64,000 bases of DNA from PALSA-1296 sp037143335 (GCA_037143335.1 JBAWZA010000008.1:59133-123132); one strand, 5' to 3'. Positions 9,023 through 16,828 are shown, numbered from the stretch's first letter. Program-made: numbers and translations. The notes: generated from the sequence alone by a model not told the origin.

Positions 9023-9198
9023 TTGTCCACATCTTTCTGGATACAAATATACGGAGTTTAAACTGTATATGGTGGGGATAAGTGGCAAATTTATCCGCAA
9101 TTTTGAGCTAAAAATGCCTATTTTGAAGAATGTGGATGAAAATCTCATGCTGTTGGAGTAAAGCAGTAGAAATTCAAGTGTGCATAATGTGTGGATAC
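9023..9198. other. Cluster of five DnaA-box-like 9-mers (candidate DnaA-binding region)
   Basis: Within the 271-bp intergenic region 8971-9241 five 9-mers each differ by one base from the DnaA box TTATCCACA. They are TTGTCCACA at 9023-9031 (+), TTATCCCCA at 9073-9081 (-), TTATCCGCA at 9091-9099 (+), TCATCCACA at 9131-9139 (-) and GTATCCACA at 9190-9198 (-). An AT-rich interrupted palindrome (ATATAC GG AGTTTAAACT GTATAT) lies among them at 9047-9070. It could be an origin, a DnaA-titration site or a DnaA-regulated promoter. Confidence 0.5.
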
Positions 9199-9241
9199 CT
9201 CCCAGCCAAGCGTCAAACTTTGCAGTTTTGGAAGCATTGTC

Positions 9242-9757
9242 TTAAAATGCATAACCGAGGCTGATCTGAATCGGAAGGCCTGCATAAAAATCGTACGTCA
9301 ATCCTATTCGGAATACCATTCCACCATGAAAAGGCTGGAAACGATAACCCAAAGATGCTGCCGGAGTAAGCAATAGCCGAGATTTTCTCACCGAATATAG
9401 TTCGTCTATAGCTGCAGCGCCCAGCCCAAGCTCCAATTTGCTCCTTTCTCCTGAGAGATATTCTGCCATGATCATCACACCGCTACCATCGCCATGTGAA
9501 TCACCGTCAACGCTTCTAAATCCACCGCTGCCATATCCGACACGAACCCAGAACTGTTGTGTCACTGAACGTTCATAATTTATCGAAAGGCAATGATTAA
9601 AAAGATAACCGGATAATTCGCCGTAGACCGTATTGTATGCCTGAGGTGATGGTGGTTTTGGACTTGTACTTTGAGCATGACCGCTGTGCGCTTTGAGCAT
9701 AGTCAGAATCGATAGCATTACTAAGGTTGATTTTTTCAAAATGCGCAGAGCTATCAT
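9242..9757 (-). CDS. Small secreted outer-membrane beta-barrel-like protein, unknown function
   Basis: 171 aa from the ATG at 9757, chosen because MIALRILKKSTLVML begins a clear signal peptide ending at HAQS; an upstream in-frame start (9829) would place 24 hydrophilic residues before it. The mature part alternates hydrophobic and polar residues (YGELSGYLFNH, FWVRVGYGSGGF, SGVMIMAEYLSG, LELGLGAAA, PAASLGYRF) and ends in an aromatic residue (ISLGYAF), as expected for an outer-membrane barrel. No family is recognised. It is divergent from the DUF309 gene. Confidence 0.7.
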   Translation of the reverse strand: MIALRILKKSTLVMLSILTMLKAHSGHAQSTSPKPPSPQAYNTVYGELSGYLFNHCLSINYERSVTQQFWVRVGYGSGGFRSVDGDSHGDGSGVMIMAEYLSGERSKLELGLGAAAIDELYSVRKSRLLLTPAASLGYRFQPFHGGMVFRIGLTYDFYAGLPIQISLGYAF

Positions 9758-9920
9758 AGTATTGCTTCTTGCTATGGAAAACCCAAAATTGAATTGGGAT
9801 TCATTAAAAAATTCGACAACGATTGACAAACATTAATCTTTGGCACAACATTACGTAACTTTGCGTTCGTGATTAGAACTTGAATTAAAATGAGTTTCAT
9901 GGCATCCATTTCAATACATA

Positions 9921-10316
9921 ATGGACGAAAAACAATCAGATTTCGATACAATATTCGATCGGGGGGTCGAGCTTTTTAATGAGAAGGAATTCTTTGAGTG
10001 CCACGATGCCTTCGAAGAACTTTGGCAGGAGGAGCGAAGTGAACGGCGGTTATTTTTGCAAGGACTTATTCAGGCGGCGGTTGGTTGTCATCATTTATCG
10101 AATGGGAATACGACAGGAGCGATTAGTCAATATAAGAAATCACTTGACAAACTCAATCAGTACCTTCCTTCATACATGGACATCGAGTTGACAAATTTTT
10201 GCAAAGAATTAGAACGATGTCTTGATGGAGCTTGTTTAATGCACGCGAAAAATGTTACGTATGAAGTGGCGGAGTCTTACTTCCCCACGATGATGAAGGT
10301 AACTTCGGTAACATGA
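9921..10316 (+). CDS. DUF309 domain-containing protein
   Basis: 131 aa, all-helical. It shows the DUF309 signature: a helix FDRGVELFNEKEFFECHDAFEELW (in pieces 'GVELFNEKEFFECHDAFEELW') followed by 'RLFLQGLIQAAVGCHHLSNGN'. The family is small and of unknown biochemical function. It lies 40 bp upstream of the ferredoxin gene on the same strand, but that gene has its own strong ribosome binding site, so a functional link is only a guess. It ends in TGA. Confidence 0.85.
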   Translation: MDEKQSDFDTIFDRGVELFNEKEFFECHDAFEELWQEERSERRLFLQGLIQAAVGCHHLSNGNTTGAISQYKKSLDKLNQYLPSYMDIELTNFCKELERCLDGACLMHAKNVTYEVAESYFPTMMKVTSVT

Positions 10317-10356
10317 TTCACAAATTTTCACTACATATTTTTAGAGGAGAATATCC

Positions 10357-10701
10357 ATGGCAATTTTAATCACAACCGAGTGTATCAATTGTGGTGCATG
10401 CGAACCAGAATGTCCGAATACTGCAATCTACGAGGGCGGAGCAAATTGGAGTTTGGCTGGCCAAACCTATGGCGCTGCTGATCCGACACCGAGCGGTGCA
10501 GTCGGTTTTCATTCGAATGATTATTTTTATATCGTTCCTGATAAATGTACTGAATGCGTAGGCTTCCATGATGAGCCACAGTGCGCGGCAGTCTGCCCTG
10601 TTGATTGTTGCTTGCCTGATCCGAATTGGGTCGAGCCAAAGGAGCAGCTCGAAGCTAAGGTAGCTTGGCTTGAGGAAGTTGATCCAGGCCGTAAGCGCTA
10701 A
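10357..10701 (+). CDS. 4Fe-4S dicluster ferredoxin
   Basis: 114 aa, cytoplasmic. Cluster I motif CINCGACEPECP is at residues ~9-20. The second motif is split by an insertion, KCTECVGFHDEPQCAAVCPVDCC, the Allochromatium-type 2[4Fe-4S] ferredoxin arrangement with a longer CX8C spacing and an extra Cys. A C-terminal helical extension (KEQLEAKVAWLEEV) follows. It serves as a low-potential electron carrier; partners are not in the window. A strong Shine-Dalgarno sequence (AGAGGAG) precedes the ATG, and an intrinsic terminator follows at 10723-10760. Confidence 0.95.
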   Translation: MAILITTECINCGACEPECPNTAIYEGGANWSLAGQTYGAADPTPSGAVGFHSNDYFYIVPDKCTECVGFHDEPQCAAVCPVDCCLPDPNWVEPKEQLEAKVAWLEEVDPGRKR

Positions 10702-10722
10702 GTTGAAATAATTTAGAAATCG

Positions 10723-10760
10723 AAGGAGAAAGGAGAAATTCTTTCTCCTTTTGTATTTTT
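10723..10760 (+). terminator. Rho-independent terminator after the ferredoxin gene
   Basis: A perfect 10-bp stem AAGGAGAAAG/CTTTCTCCTT at 10723-10732 and 10741-10750 with an 8-nt loop is followed by TTGTATTTTT. Confidence 0.8.
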
Positions 10761-10811
10761 CTGTATTTTTGTAGGGTTGTTGTTTCACGCCACGGACGAA
10801 ATCCTTATTTG

Positions 10812-11795
10812 ATGAAAAAAATTATTCCCGTTATCATTACGATAACTGTTCTTTTTTTACCGGATTGGCTTTCAGCCCAGACTGAGCATCAGCTTCGTCT
10901 CAATATAGCAATTGGCGGTTCATCGGGAATTAACGAAGCATTGCAGCAGTCCTTGAATCCAATGTTTGGAGCTGGGTTAACTTGGGAAAATGTAGTTGCT
11001 GAGCATTTTAGTTTTGAGGCTAATGCAGCGTTTGGAAAGTTATCAAGTCCGAAGCAAGGTGGCTACTCGGAGTATTCAACGACAATTATTCCGATTGATG
11101 CTCGAATCAAGTATGCGCCACTTGATGGGGACTTATGGCAACCATATCTTTATGCCGGGCTTGGCTTCGTTCACTATAGTATCAATTCAGCATCGCCTAA
11201 TGCTTCAAGCTCAGCAAGTACTTCAGGATTTTCTCCTTATTTTCCTGTCGGGATTGGAATGTCTCATCGAATTTCAGAATCAATTCGTGTTGAATTCAAA
11301 GCTGGCGAAAATGCATCATTCACTGATGATTTGAATCCAGTCCGCGATGGTCGCAACGATGCCTTTTGGGGTTTCTCGATCGGTATTTCTATTAAGCTTA
11401 ATTCTGCAAATGCTTCTCATTTCAGTGGCAGTGAATTCGATCTTGGAGAACGAGGTTCTGTCCGAGTCCTTACCCATGTCGTCTTCGATTCCCTTGAAGC
11501 TACGATAAAACCGATTTCTGAATTTGAATTAAATCAAATACTTTCAGCACTCAATAATCATGATGATATCGAAGTAGAGTTTCGTGATTACTTAGATGAC
11601 TCTGGAGAATTTAACGAGAGCATGACCCTAACTCAACAACGAGCCGAATCGCTTAAAGTATGGTTCGTTTCTCGAGGTGTACCTGCTGGAAGAATTTCAA
11701 CTCAAGGCTACGGTCCGCACAATCCATTAGTCCCGAATAATTCTCCGGAAAATATGGCATTGAATAGACGAGTCGAAATCGTAAGAATGAAATAA
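10812..11795 (+). CDS. OmpA-family outer-membrane protein (N-terminal barrel plus OmpA domain)
   Basis: 327 aa from the ATG at 10812 (a TTG just before it is also open). A signal peptide to ~residue 22 (WLSAQ) is followed by an eight-strand-like barrel to ~195 (YLYAGLGFVHY, FPVGIGMSHRI, WGFSIGISIKL). The C-terminal OmpA domain (~220-327) contains VFDSLEATIKPISEFELNQI, 'IEVEFRDYLDDSGEFNESM' and 'RRVEIVRMK'. The usual 'GHTD' is replaced by FRDYLDD, so peptidoglycan binding may be altered. It is paralogous to the next gene, and the barrel segments align (NPVRDGRNDAFWGFS versus NPATDQ-stop-NDGWWQG). Confidence 0.88.
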   Translation: MKKIIPVIITITVLFLPDWLSAQTEHQLRLNIAIGGSSGINEALQQSLNPMFGAGLTWENVVAEHFSFEANAAFGKLSSPKQGGYSEYSTTIIPIDARIKYAPLDGDLWQPYLYAGLGFVHYSINSASPNASSSASTSGFSPYFPVGIGMSHRISESIRVEFKAGENASFTDDLNPVRDGRNDAFWGFSIGISIKLNSANASHFSGSEFDLGERGSVRVLTHVVFDSLEATIKPISEFELNQILSALNNHDDIEVEFRDYLDDSGEFNESMTLTQQRAESLKVWFVSRGVPAGRISTQGYGPHNPLVPNNSPENMALNRRVEIVRMK

Positions 11796-11932
11796 AACGT
11801 CCTCTGTAGTAAGGAGGTCAAGCTTCGAAGCGTGAAGGAATTTTTATAAGCAGTCTCTGGTTTTCGCGACTCCTAAAATTATTCCCCACTATTATTTCAC
11901 TATATCACTTACTACTTACAAATTCTATAGTT

Positions 11933-12508
11933 ATGACTCTATTCAAAAAATATCGTTTGATCCCATTATTGGGCATTGCGATCTACTTATTCGGATCACT
12001 TACCCCAGATAAGTCTTCCGCACAAGAGACCAAGGAACTCAGCATCGGCTTAGGTGGCGGAGCATCGTTTGGTGTCAATGAGGCGCATGACAAGACTTTG
12101 CATTTCGCTGGAAGAGTGACATTACTCTATTGGCGTGGTTTGGGTTCGATGTTCACACCTGAACTCGGCTTAACATTTACAACGAACGGGACTCCGACTC
12201 TTGGCGGGTTTAGCGAATATACTACAAGTATGACTGCTCCCGATCTTCGCATCAGGTTCTACCCGTTTGGTACAGAAGATGGTAAAACATTGATGCCATA
12301 TATCCATGCAGGAGTTGGAGTGGTGATTTATAATATCAAGGACAAACCATACAATAGTGATCCATCAGTTCAGGTAACGGGTGCTGATCCAAATCTAGCA
12401 ATAGGTGCAGGTTTGACATATTCTATCAACAGGAATTGGATGCTCGATTTGAACATCAGTGGTAACCCAAGTTTTGCGGATAACTTGAACCCAGCAACTG
12501 ATCAATAG
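11933..12508 (+). CDS. OmpA-family protein, N-terminal barrel part, interrupted by in-frame TAG
   Basis: 191 aa up to TAG at 12506-12508. A signal peptide (~1-31, ending SSAQ) and a barrel domain homologous to the preceding gene are seen (LSIGLGGGASFGVNEAHDKT, 'LMPYIHAGVGVVIYNIKDK', 'NPSFADNLNPATDQ'). The same frame continues without another stop to 13516, encoding thrombospondin type 3 repeats and an OmpA domain, so 11933-13516 reads as one 527-residue gene with a single amber at codon 192. Barrel strands aligned to the paralogue continue directly after the TAG (NDGWWQGILSVHYNF). It could be a nonsense mutation, readthrough or a sequence error. Confidence 0.8.
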   Translation: MTLFKKYRLIPLLGIAIYLFGSLTPDKSSAQETKELSIGLGGGASFGVNEAHDKTLHFAGRVTLLYWRGLGSMFTPELGLTFTTNGTPTLGGFSEYTTSMTAPDLRIRFYPFGTEDGKTLMPYIHAGVGVVIYNIKDKPYNSDPSVQVTGADPNLAIGAGLTYSINRNWMLDLNISGNPSFADNLNPATDQ

Positions 12509-13516
12509 AATGATGGCTGGTGGCAAGGTATTCTCTCAGTTCATTATAATTTTTTCAACAACGCAATCGCTGATGACGATGGTGATGGATTAACCAATGA
12601 GCAAGAACTTTTACTCGGTACCGACCCACATAACCCTGATAGTGATGGCGATGGCCTTAGCGACGGCGATGAAGTCAATCAGTATAAGACCAATCCTCTA
12701 AATTCCGATACCGATGGTGATGGTCTCAAGGATGGCGAAGAAGTTAATAAGTATCACACAGAGCCTTTGAATAAGGATACAGATGGTGATGGACTATCTG
12801 ACGGAGATGAAGTACTGAAGTACCACACAGATCCACTCAAGGCAGATACCGATGGTGATGGACTTAGCGATGGCGCTGAAGTTATGACTCATCATACCGA
12901 CCCACTGAAAATGGATACCGACGGTGATGGCTTGAATGACGGCGAAGAGGTAACGAAGTATAAGACTAATCCTCTTGCAAAAGATACCGACGGTGATCAA
13001 CTCAGTGATGGCGATGAAGTATTGAAGTATCATACGAATCCATTGAACCCTGATACTGATGGCGGTAGCGTTTTCGATGGTGTCGAAGTAGCGCGTGGTA
13101 CAAATCCACTTGATGCTAATGATGACGTGGTTAAAGCGAAGCCAAAAGATGAAATTGATATCGGTACTGTCGGTGGTGCTGCAATTGCTCTCGAAGGAAT
13201 CGAGTTCGATGTAGCAAAGGCAACTATCCGTCCGAGTTCCGATTCGTCCCTCAACAAGGCACTCAAGATGATGGCAAATCATCCTGAGTTAGAAGTGGAA
13301 ATACGTGGTCATACTGATAACTCTGGTAAACGCGAGAAGAACGTTAAGCTCTCCCATGACCGAGCAGAATCAGTGAAAAAGTGGTTGATTGATCGTGGCA
13401 TAGCCGCGAGCCGTATGACAACCAAGGGCTTTGGACCGGATAGTCCGATCGCTCCGAACGATACTCCTGAGAACAAGCAGAAAAATCGTAGGATCGAGTT
13501 CGCAAGGACGAAATAA
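12509..13516 (+). CDS. OmpA-family protein, C-terminal part: thrombospondin type 3 repeats plus OmpA domain (continuation after TAG)
   Basis: The frame directly after the TAG holds the last barrel strand (12509-12571), eight calcium-binding type TSP3 repeats (12572-~13126) and an OmpA peptidoglycan-binding domain. That domain shows GIEFDVAKATIRPSSDSSLN, 'EVEIRGHTDNSGKREKNVKLS', 'GFGPDSPIAPNDTPENKQKNRRIEF'; GHTDNSG is intact. If translated separately, the first strong candidates are internal TTG codons such as 12767, with no signal peptide, so it is more likely the second half of the 11933 gene. It ends TAA and is followed by a terminator. Confidence 0.75.
   Translation, partial: NDGWWQGILSVHYNFFNNAIADDDGDGLTNEQELLLGTDPHNPDSDGDGLSDGDEVNQYKTNPLNSDTDGDGLKDGEEVNKYHTEPLNKDTDGDGLSDGDEVLKYHTDPLKADTDGDGLSDGAEVMTHHTDPLKMDTDGDGLNDGEEVTKYKTNPLAKDTDGDQLSDGDEVLKYHTNPLNPDTDGGSVFDGVEVARGTNPLDANDDVVKAKPKDEIDIGTVGGAAIALEGIEFDVAKATIRPSSDSSLNKALKMMANHPELEVEIRGHTDNSGKREKNVKLSHDRAESVKKWLIDRGIAASRMTTKGFGPDSPIAPNDTPENKQKNRRIEFARTK
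12572..13126 (+). repeat. Tandem 69-bp repeats encoding 23-residue thrombospondin type 3 (TSP3) units
   Basis: Eight copies of a 23-aa unit of the form DTDGDGLSDGDEVxKYxTxPLxx; the first (DDDGDGLTNEQELLLGTDP) and the last (DTDGGSVFDGVEVARGTNPL) are degenerate. The Asp ladder is typical of Ca2+-binding TSP3 repeats that link barrels to OmpA domains in this phylum. The reading frame is preserved through all copies. Confidence 0.9.
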
Positions 13517-13539
13517 GTTTAGCCAATCTTTCAATCTTC

Positions 13540-13580
13540 AAACGGCTCATTTCAATTTGAAATGAGCCGTTTATCCTTAT
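13540..13580 (+). terminator. Rho-independent terminator after the OmpA/TSP3 gene
   Basis: A perfect 16-bp inverted repeat AAACGGCTCATTTCAA / TTGAAATGAGCCGTTT (13540-13555 and 13557-13572, one-base spacer) is followed by ATCCTTATCTTT. Confidence 0.75.
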
Positions 13581-13585
13581 CTTTG
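13556..13585 (+). promoter_or_regulatory. Candidate Bacteroidota-type promoter of mscL
   Basis: TTTG (13556-13559), an 18-bp spacer and TATCTTTG (13578-13585) match the Bacteroidota -33 TTTG / -7 TAnnTTTG pattern. It lies 34 bp before the mscL ATG and overlaps the 3' arm of the upstream terminator. Confidence 0.45.
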
Positions 13586-13619
13586 TAGAGTGTAATTTCT
13601 CACTTAATCAAAGATTAAT

Positions 13620-14018
13620 ATGGCCATCATTAAAGAATTCAAAGAATTTGCCGCTAAAGGCAATGTTGTTGATCTTGCAGTCGGCGTTATCATCGGTGCG
13701 GCGTTTGGGAAAATCGTATCTTCATTGGTTGAGGATATTCTTATGCCCCCAATAGGAATGCTCTTGAGCGGTGTGGACTTCAGTAGCCTTTCTGTAACGC
13801 TGAAAGAAGCTGCTGGCGAAACACCTGCCGTCATGATTAACTATGGAATATTTTTCAATACGTTGATAAACTTTCTAATCGTTGCTTTCTGTATATTCAT
13901 CATTGTTAAGGGAATCAATACGATGAACAGAAAAAATGAACCACCGGTTGCCCCAGCAGGACCATCAAAAGAAGAATTGCTCCTCGAGCAAATCCGTGAT
14001 GCACTTTCAGCAAAGTAA
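13620..14018 (+). CDS. mscL: Large-conductance mechanosensitive channel MscL
   Basis: 132 aa, standard MscL length. The N-terminal amphipathic helix MAIIKEFKEFAAKGNVVDLAVGVIIGAAFGKIV contains the pore-lining TM1 signature (NVVDLAVGVIIGAAFG). A periplasmic loop (~47-70) is followed by TM2 (YGIFFNTLINFLIVAFCIFIIV, ~74-97) and a C-terminal cytoplasmic helix (KEELLLEQIRDAL). It is a homopentameric inner-membrane valve that releases solutes on hypo-osmotic shock. It appears monocistronic: candidate promoter at 13556-13585, terminator at 14047-14073. Confidence 0.97.
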   Translation: MAIIKEFKEFAAKGNVVDLAVGVIIGAAFGKIVSSLVEDILMPPIGMLLSGVDFSSLSVTLKEAAGETPAVMINYGIFFNTLINFLIVAFCIFIIVKGINTMNRKNEPPVAPAGPSKEELLLEQIRDALSAK

Positions 14019-14046
14019 AAACTAACTGGTTTAGAATTTTTTTTCG

Positions 14047-14073
14047 ATGCCGGCTTCTCGCCGGCATTTTATT
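14047..14073 (+). terminator. Rho-independent terminator after mscL
   Basis: ATGCCGGC (14047-14054), loop TTCTC, GCCGGCAT (14060-14067), then TTTATT. Confidence 0.8.
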
Positions 14074-14092
14074 CACAGCTATTAATTACACT

Positions 14093-14932
14093 ATGAAAAT
14101 CAAACTATTCGCTCTAGGAATCATTACGCTTTGCATTTCACACCAAAGCTTTGCACAACAGGCTGATACTACCTGGAAGCACAGCCTCATAGCTGGGTTG
14201 AATCTCTCTCAAGTTTCCTATTCCAATTGGGCACAAGGTGGCGAAGATGCCTTAGCTTATTCAATACTCATAGCAGGGAAATCCATCAATGACTTGCCAA
14301 ATACCAATTGGACGACTCAATACAATTTCGCCTACGGTCAAACCAAATTAGGTGATAAGTCTTCAAGAAAAACAGATGATAAGATTGAGATCTCATCGGT
14401 CTTCACGTATAAGTTGGGAGTCTATGTCAATCCCTATGCAAGCGTCACCTTCCTCTCGCAATTCACGACTGGATACAAATACACTGATACCTCACGAACT
14501 GGGATTTCAGATTTTCTCGACCCTGCGTATTCAACGCAAACTATTGGTTTAGGCTATGAGCCGATGAAGCAATTCAAAACGAGACTCGGTATCGGCATAA
14601 GGGAGACCTTTACAAAGCTATATACTCAGTATAGTGACGACCCATCTACAACTGAGGTGGAGACTACTCACATCGAAGGAGGTTTTGAATCTATCACTGA
14701 TTTTTCAGCACAGTTAGATGAGAATATCCTCTACACTACAAAGCTTCAACTCTTTGCTCCATTAAAAACAATGGGTAGAATTGTCGTTCATTTTGACAAC
14801 ATCCTAACGGCGAAAATCAGCAAGTATCTCTCAACAAACTTAACAGTGAATGTCATCAATGATCAAGTCGTAACTCCGAGAACGCAGATTAAGGAAGGAC
14901 TTTCACTCGGCATTACCTACTCGATATTTTAA
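14093..14932 (+). CDS. DUF3078 domain-containing outer-membrane protein
   Basis: 279 aa. A signal peptide (to SFAQQ, ~residue 23) is followed by the DUF3078 hallmark 'WKHSLIAGLNLSQVSYSNWAQGGEDALAY' (seen in pieces: LNLSQVSYSNWAQGGED). A succession of amphipathic beta strands runs to an aromatic C-terminus (LGITYSIF), as in an outer-membrane barrel. DUF3078 proteins are widespread in Bacteroidota and uncharacterised. The 3' end overlaps the convergent msrB gene by 4 bp (14929-14932). Confidence 0.88.
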   Translation: MKIKLFALGIITLCISHQSFAQQADTTWKHSLIAGLNLSQVSYSNWAQGGEDALAYSILIAGKSINDLPNTNWTTQYNFAYGQTKLGDKSSRKTDDKIEISSVFTYKLGVYVNPYASVTFLSQFTTGYKYTDTSRTGISDFLDPAYSTQTIGLGYEPMKQFKTRLGIGIRETFTKLYTQYSDDPSTTEVETTHIEGGFESITDFSAQLDENILYTTKLQLFAPLKTMGRIVVHFDNILTAKISKYLSTNLTVNVINDQVVTPRTQIKEGLSLGITYSIF

Positions 14933-15486
14933 TGAGTCGGAGTAAAATTTAGAGCAACAGAATTCATACAATAACGCAACCCTGTCGGTTGAGGACCGTC
15001 GTCGAAAACATGACCGAGATGTGCATCGCAACGAGCACAGATAACTTCAGTACGTTCATAGCCTAAGAGATGATCGGTGTTCGTCATGATATTCTCTTTT
15101 GCTATGGGTTGCCAAAAACTTGGCCACCCTGTACCAGATTCATATTTTGCCTCGGAAGTAAATAAATCATTCCCACAGCAAATACACGAATATGTTCCAG
15201 CGGCATGATTCGTTGCGTATTTGCCACTAAAAGAACGTTCAGTCCCCTGTTGACGTGTGACTTCAAACGAAAGTGGTTCAAGTTGTTGCTTCCATTGTGC
15301 CTCTGTCTTTAAAACTCGATCAACAAAGACATAGGATTTGGTCTGCGCTGAGAACACCTTAATTTTCTTGCCACTTGGAATGACTGTTTCACTCGTACGT
15401 GATTCTGATTTCTGATTCGTGCAACCGACAGCCACTACTAACGTGAGAAGCAAGTTTAAAATATTCATAACCATTGTTTTTTTCAT
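14929..15486 (-). CDS. msrB: Peptide-methionine (R)-S-oxide reductase MsrB, lipoprotein form
   Basis: 185 aa. A lipobox LVVAVGC puts the acylated Cys at residue 22, so the enzyme is exported and membrane-anchored, probably periplasmic. The MsrB domain (~60-183) has the zinc pairs CICCGNDLF and CARCDAHLGH, the motif ESGTGWPSFW, and the catalytic Cys in GLRYCMNSVALNF. It reduces protein methionine R-sulfoxide and would repair oxidised envelope proteins. It converges with the DUF3078 gene with 4 bp overlap. The start ATG at 15486 gives a good signal sequence. Confidence 0.93.
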   Translation of the reverse strand: MKKTMVMNILNLLLTLVVAVGCTNQKSESRTSETVIPSGKKIKVFSAQTKSYVFVDRVLKTEAQWKQQLEPLSFEVTRQQGTERSFSGKYATNHAAGTYSCICCGNDLFTSEAKYESGTGWPSFWQPIAKENIMTNTDHLLGYERTEVICARCDAHLGHVFDDGPQPTGLRYCMNSVALNFTPTH

Positions 15487-15537
15487 CCACAGTATTCGTT
15501 AAAACAACAGATTTGTAACAAGTAAATGTGAATCTTT

Positions 15538-16524
15538 TTACCGTACGATATATTGCAACCCCAAAACGATTCGGTAGTTTTGTCCCAGCTGTCCTTCGTC
15601 CGTTGCACTATCCCAGCCTTCGTACTGGTATATGGGAAGTTGAATGGAGATGTCGGCGGAAATATTTTGTGAAAAATGATATTCAATCCCGGGTGAGATA
15701 TAAAGAAGAGTTTCGCCGGAAGCAGTTACCAAATCCCCTCCGAGCGTTTCCTTTGCATGAGTCTCGCCGCCAATCGTTATCATTGATGAAAGATTTATTC
15801 CAGATGACGGTTGGGAAAAGAGACTGTAACCGAAAGATATTTCTGTGGTAAAATAATTACCGAATTTATGAATCCCGCCTGAATCAGGTGCGCCACCTGC
15901 GGCAATTATACCAGCGTTGATTGAACTACCGATCGTGAAATCAGAAATATGAATTTTACCTGAGAGCCCAACCAAAACATCTGTTGTACCGGAACCTGCC
16001 CTAATATGCGGATCTATATACCTGCCATCTGAAAGACTCATCTCATGAAAACCCGTTGGTAGTTTCACTCCAAGATTTGTTGAGAGCATGAATGGTAGCT
16101 CTGCCATCATATCCTGATAGTTGTAATGAACTAAAACAGAAATATCTCCAATACCGGAGGTCTTAATCCCTAAGAGTGGTTCAAATGATTCCCTTGAAAC
16201 GTAAGGCACATAAAGCGATGCCGAAATATCAGATTCTGAGAACCGATAAAAACCCATGATCTGATCGGTGAGATATGTCTCATGAATATTTTCTGGATTT
16301 GATTGGAGTATTGAACCATTATAGAGTTTACCGCGATAGAGCGAACGAACATCAAGTCTTACACCAGTGGACCCTGTTTGCGATGGTGATATACTTTGTG
16401 AGCATTGACAGTAATCGCACTCCGAGACGATTGAGCTACCACAACACGCTTCCCCACATGTCTGCGCATGAATAGCTGTGTCAGCAACCACGAGAAAGAA
16501 AACAGTGAGAATCAATAAACGCAT
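15538..16524 (-). CDS. Outer-membrane beta-barrel (transporter-like) protein with Cys-rich N-terminus
   Basis: 328 aa from the ATG at 16524, chosen because MRLLILTVFFLVVADTA starts the signal peptide (ends IHAQ); a start 36 bp upstream adds 12 residues. The mature N-terminus carries seven Cys within 21 residues (TCGEACCG...ECDYCQC). The rest is beta-strand-rich with barrel-like strands (GIGDISVLVHYNYQD, NLGVKLPTGFHEMS, FTTEISFGYSLF, YISPGIEYHFSQN, YRIVLGLQYIVR), resembling the PF13557-type 'transporter' barrels. The Cys cluster could bind metal or form disulfides. Function is not known. Confidence 0.72.
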   Translation of the reverse strand: MRLLILTVFFLVVADTAIHAQTCGEACCGSSIVSECDYCQCSQSISPSQTGSTGVRLDVRSLYRGKLYNGSILQSNPENIHETYLTDQIMGFYRFSESDISASLYVPYVSRESFEPLLGIKTSGIGDISVLVHYNYQDMMAELPFMLSTNLGVKLPTGFHEMSLSDGRYIDPHIRAGSGTTDVLVGLSGKIHISDFTIGSSINAGIIAAGGAPDSGGIHKFGNYFTTEISFGYSLFSQPSSGINLSSMITIGGETHAKETLGGDLVTASGETLLYISPGIEYHFSQNISADISIQLPIYQYEGWDSATDEGQLGQNYRIVLGLQYIVR

Positions 16525-16591
16525 ATTAGAATCTACATCCAAAATTATTATCGTGCGCACCCAACAAAATTTAAGGCTTTTGAATTCTTCG

Positions 16592-16639
16592 ATACTAATG
16601 CCCAGAATGAGGTACCTCTTTAGAGAGGAGCATTAGTAT
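16592..16639. repeat. Inverted repeat with nested hairpin between barrel gene and tRNA-Ile
   Basis: ATACTAATGC (16592-16601) and GCATTAGTAT (16630-16639) are perfect inverted arms. Inside, CCTCT-TTAG-AGAGG (16615-16628) forms a second stem against the right arm. It is 68 bp upstream of the minus-strand barrel gene start and 190 bp before tRNA-Ile; it may be a 5'-leader structure or operator. The rest of 16561-16828 shows no gene. Confidence 0.4.
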
Positions 16640-16828
16640 GTCTCCACACATTTAAATTAAAAATTTGTCAATCTAAAGGTTCTGACTTTCTACTACGCTT
16701 TGGTACGTTTATTCCAGTAAATGAATAAATACAGTGAATCACGGGAACAGTATGAAGATTTTGTCCGTTTTTGCACTTCCAGTTTTCAGCAACCGGGGGA
16801 TTACCTCGGGGCGATAGCTTCAGAGACT

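Noticed and set aside
9023..9198. Calling the DnaA-box cluster a definite oriC
   Set aside because: No dnaA or other origin genes adjoin, and core genes run on the minus strand on both sides, which does not fit divergent forks from this point; it is reported only as a candidate.
12572..13126. Regular direct repeats considered as a CRISPR array or minisatellite
   Set aside because: They are 69-bp in-frame units encoding TSP3 repeats with Asp ladders and no unique spacers.
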